In this document: positions 63,054 to 64,000 of the stretch, piece after piece | Layout of the letters: each line of letters begins with the position of its first letter | Position numbering within the stretch: the stretch's first letter is position 1 | DNA from: Shumkonia mesophila | GTDB taxonomy: Bacteria > Pseudomonadota > Alphaproteobacteria > Rhodospirillales > Shumkoniaceae | Reading direction: 5' to 3' | Assembly: GCF_026163695.1 (NCBI RefSeq) | Contig: NZ_JAOTID010000014.1 | Span: forward strand, 62,001 to 126,000 | Length of the DNA stretch: 64,000 nt | The notes under the pieces: generated by a model | Databases searched by the model: none | The model's input: the letters and a program-made list of their open reading frames with translations, nothing else | Told to the model about the DNA's origin: nothing | Translations under genes and position numbers: made by a program

Positions 63054-64000
63054 GGCGACCGGTCCCGGCGGGGGAGGGGGTGCGGCGACCGATGACCTCT
63101 TCTTCGAACGCGGCCCGGCGCGCGCCCATGTCCTCGGCGCAGCGTCGCCTTTTCCTGCAATGCCGGTTGCCGGGCGGGGATCGGGCCTATCATCTGGTCC
63201 ACGTCGCACGGGTCCGCGGTCCTTTCTCGCTCGACGCCGCCCAGGCCTTTGCCGAACGGATGGTCGCCCGCCACGACGCCTTCCGGTGCGCCTTCCGTTT
63301 CGAGGCGGGGGAGTTCGTTTGCGACGTTCACGATCGCGTCGACGTCCGTCTCACGGTTTCGAACGAGGGGGATTTCGACCCCGAAACGGATCTCGGCGCG
63401 CTGGTGGAGGCTTGCGATCAACCCTTCGATCTCGCGATCCCGCCGCTGTTCCGCGTTGTCGTCCGGCCCGTCGGACCGAATGACCGGATCGTGGTGTTCG
63501 TCTGCCATCACCTGATTTTCGACGGACGCTCCGCCGCCCTTATCGCCGAGGAGATGCGGACCGTCCTCGCGGGAAACGAACTCGAACCGCTCGATCGCGG
63601 CTACGCCGATTTCGCCGAATGGGAGTCCTCATTTCTCGCGTCCGACGAATACGCCCGGCAACGGAAATTCTGGCTCGATCGCCACCGGACCCTGCCTGTG
63701 CGCCCGAAATTGCCCACCGACTTTCCGCGGCCGGCGGTGAAAAATTTCGAGGGCGCCTCGCTCATTGACTATCTCGACTCCCGTGCGGTGAAGGCGCTTT
63801 CGATCTCGCGCGGCACCACGATGTTCATGACGCTGCTCGCCGCCTTTTTCTGCGCGCTACACCGGTTCACCGGACAGCGGGAGATCACGCTCGGCACGCT
63901 CGTTTCCCCGCGCGAGGCGGGGGGATTCGGCCATGTCGTCGGCCTTTTCGCCAACACCCTGCCGCTGACCGGGCGGATCGATCCCGAGATGCCCTTCACG
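63050..64000 (+). CDS. NRPS condensation-domain protein, 5' part
   Basis: The first 317 codons of a gene running past the right edge. After about 25 residues of basic leader come the condensation C1 motif (MSSAQRRLFLQCRLPGGDRA), the catalytic HHLIFDG at residues 153-159 (HHxxxDG), YADFAEWE, and later GTLVSPREAGGFGHVVGLFA with FANTLPL (C5-like). It joins a carrier-bound acyl chain, plausibly from the PKS, to an amino acid or alcohol. Start ATG overlaps the PKS stop (ATGA). Further domains (A, T, TE) would be downstream. Confidence 0.92.
   Translation, partial: MRRPVPAGEGVRRPMTSSSNAARRAPMSSAQRRLFLQCRLPGGDRAYHLVHVARVRGPFSLDAAQAFAERMVARHDAFRCAFRFEAGEFVCDVHDRVDVRLTVSNEGDFDPETDLGALVEACDQPFDLAIPPLFRVVVRPVGPNDRIVVFVCHHLIFDGRSAALIAEEMRTVLAGNELEPLDRGYADFAEWESSFLASDEYARQRKFWLDRHRTLPVRPKLPTDFPRPAVKNFEGASLIDYLDSRAVKALSISRGTTMFMTLLAAFFCALHRFTGQREITLGTLVSPREAGGFGHVVGLFANTLPLTGRIDPEMPFT

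Noticed and set aside
56568-63209. A 2213-codon open frame on the minus strand opposite the PKS
   Set aside because: It mirrors the codon periodicity of the GC-rich PKS gene, has Arg/Gly/His-rich translation without family features, and overlaps a PKS with all catalytic motifs.

Overview
The window looks like a piece of a GC-rich alphaproteobacterial chromosome, most likely a Rhodospirillales member (Rhodospirillum, Azospirillum or Magnetospirillum relatives). The reasons are the high-GC coding bias, the TRAP and branched-chain-type ABC transporters, the filament and hook genes paired with an ECF sigma factor, and the IS21/IS5/IS3 remnants. No rRNA or protein marker fixes the genus, so this is inference. 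The window is a patchwork of accessory modules separated by broken mobile elements.

Region 1 (1-8.1 kb) is an amide- or ureide-type uptake and hydrolysis locus, mostly on the minus strand. It holds a cytoplasmic AmiC-like sensor, a Tat-exported binding protein, permease LivH, a fused LivM-LivG protein, ATPase LivF, a DUF1028 protein and an amidase running off the left edge. A divergent MarR regulator and a broken M20 peptidase gene follow. A perfect 16-bp palindrome before the binding-protein gene is a likely operator. Region 2 (8.3-17.0 kb) starts at a tRNA-Ser 3' half, a probable integration scar. It carries an unusual three-gene minus-strand cluster: a Cys-rich tectonin protein, an orphan TPR-secretin lipoprotein and a three-propeller tectonin protein, with an AraC regulator upstream. 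This is the best candidate here for an undescribed system. From 17.3 to 18.0 kb lie an integrase tail, an IS21 tail and an IS3 head.

Region 3 (18-29.5 kb) is a sugar-acid catabolic locus. A TRAP transporter (DctP, DctQ, DctM), an IclR regulator, an IlvD/Edd dehydratase, a KDPG-type aldolase, a PfkB kinase, transaldolase and transketolase together suggest uptake, dehydration, phosphorylation, aldol cleavage and pentose-phosphate recycling. Two nearly identical IclR-type operators (21233 and 22433) tie it together. Region 4 (29.5-44 kb) is an efflux block: MacA, MacB and an outer-membrane factor, then an RND adaptor and pump with a two-component system. It is bounded by an internally deleted IS5-type element on the left and, on the right, a nonsense-mutated ABC exporter cut by a decayed IS21.

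Region 5 (44-56 kb) is a partial, probably lateral, flagellar locus. flgD, flgE, a small gene, an flgN-like gene, flgK and flgL run leftward. An ECF sigma gene, flagellin, fliD, fliS and a small gene run rightward. A broken IS3 element sits in the AT-rich divergent promoter region. Two homologous small proteins with an LLD...WP motif bracket the locus. Region 6 (56.4 kb to the right edge) begins a PKS-NRPS cluster: a highly reducing type I PKS (KS-AT-DH-ER-KR-ACP) overlapping a condensation-domain protein that continues beyond the window. No intact rRNA, complete tRNA or CRISPR array was seen.
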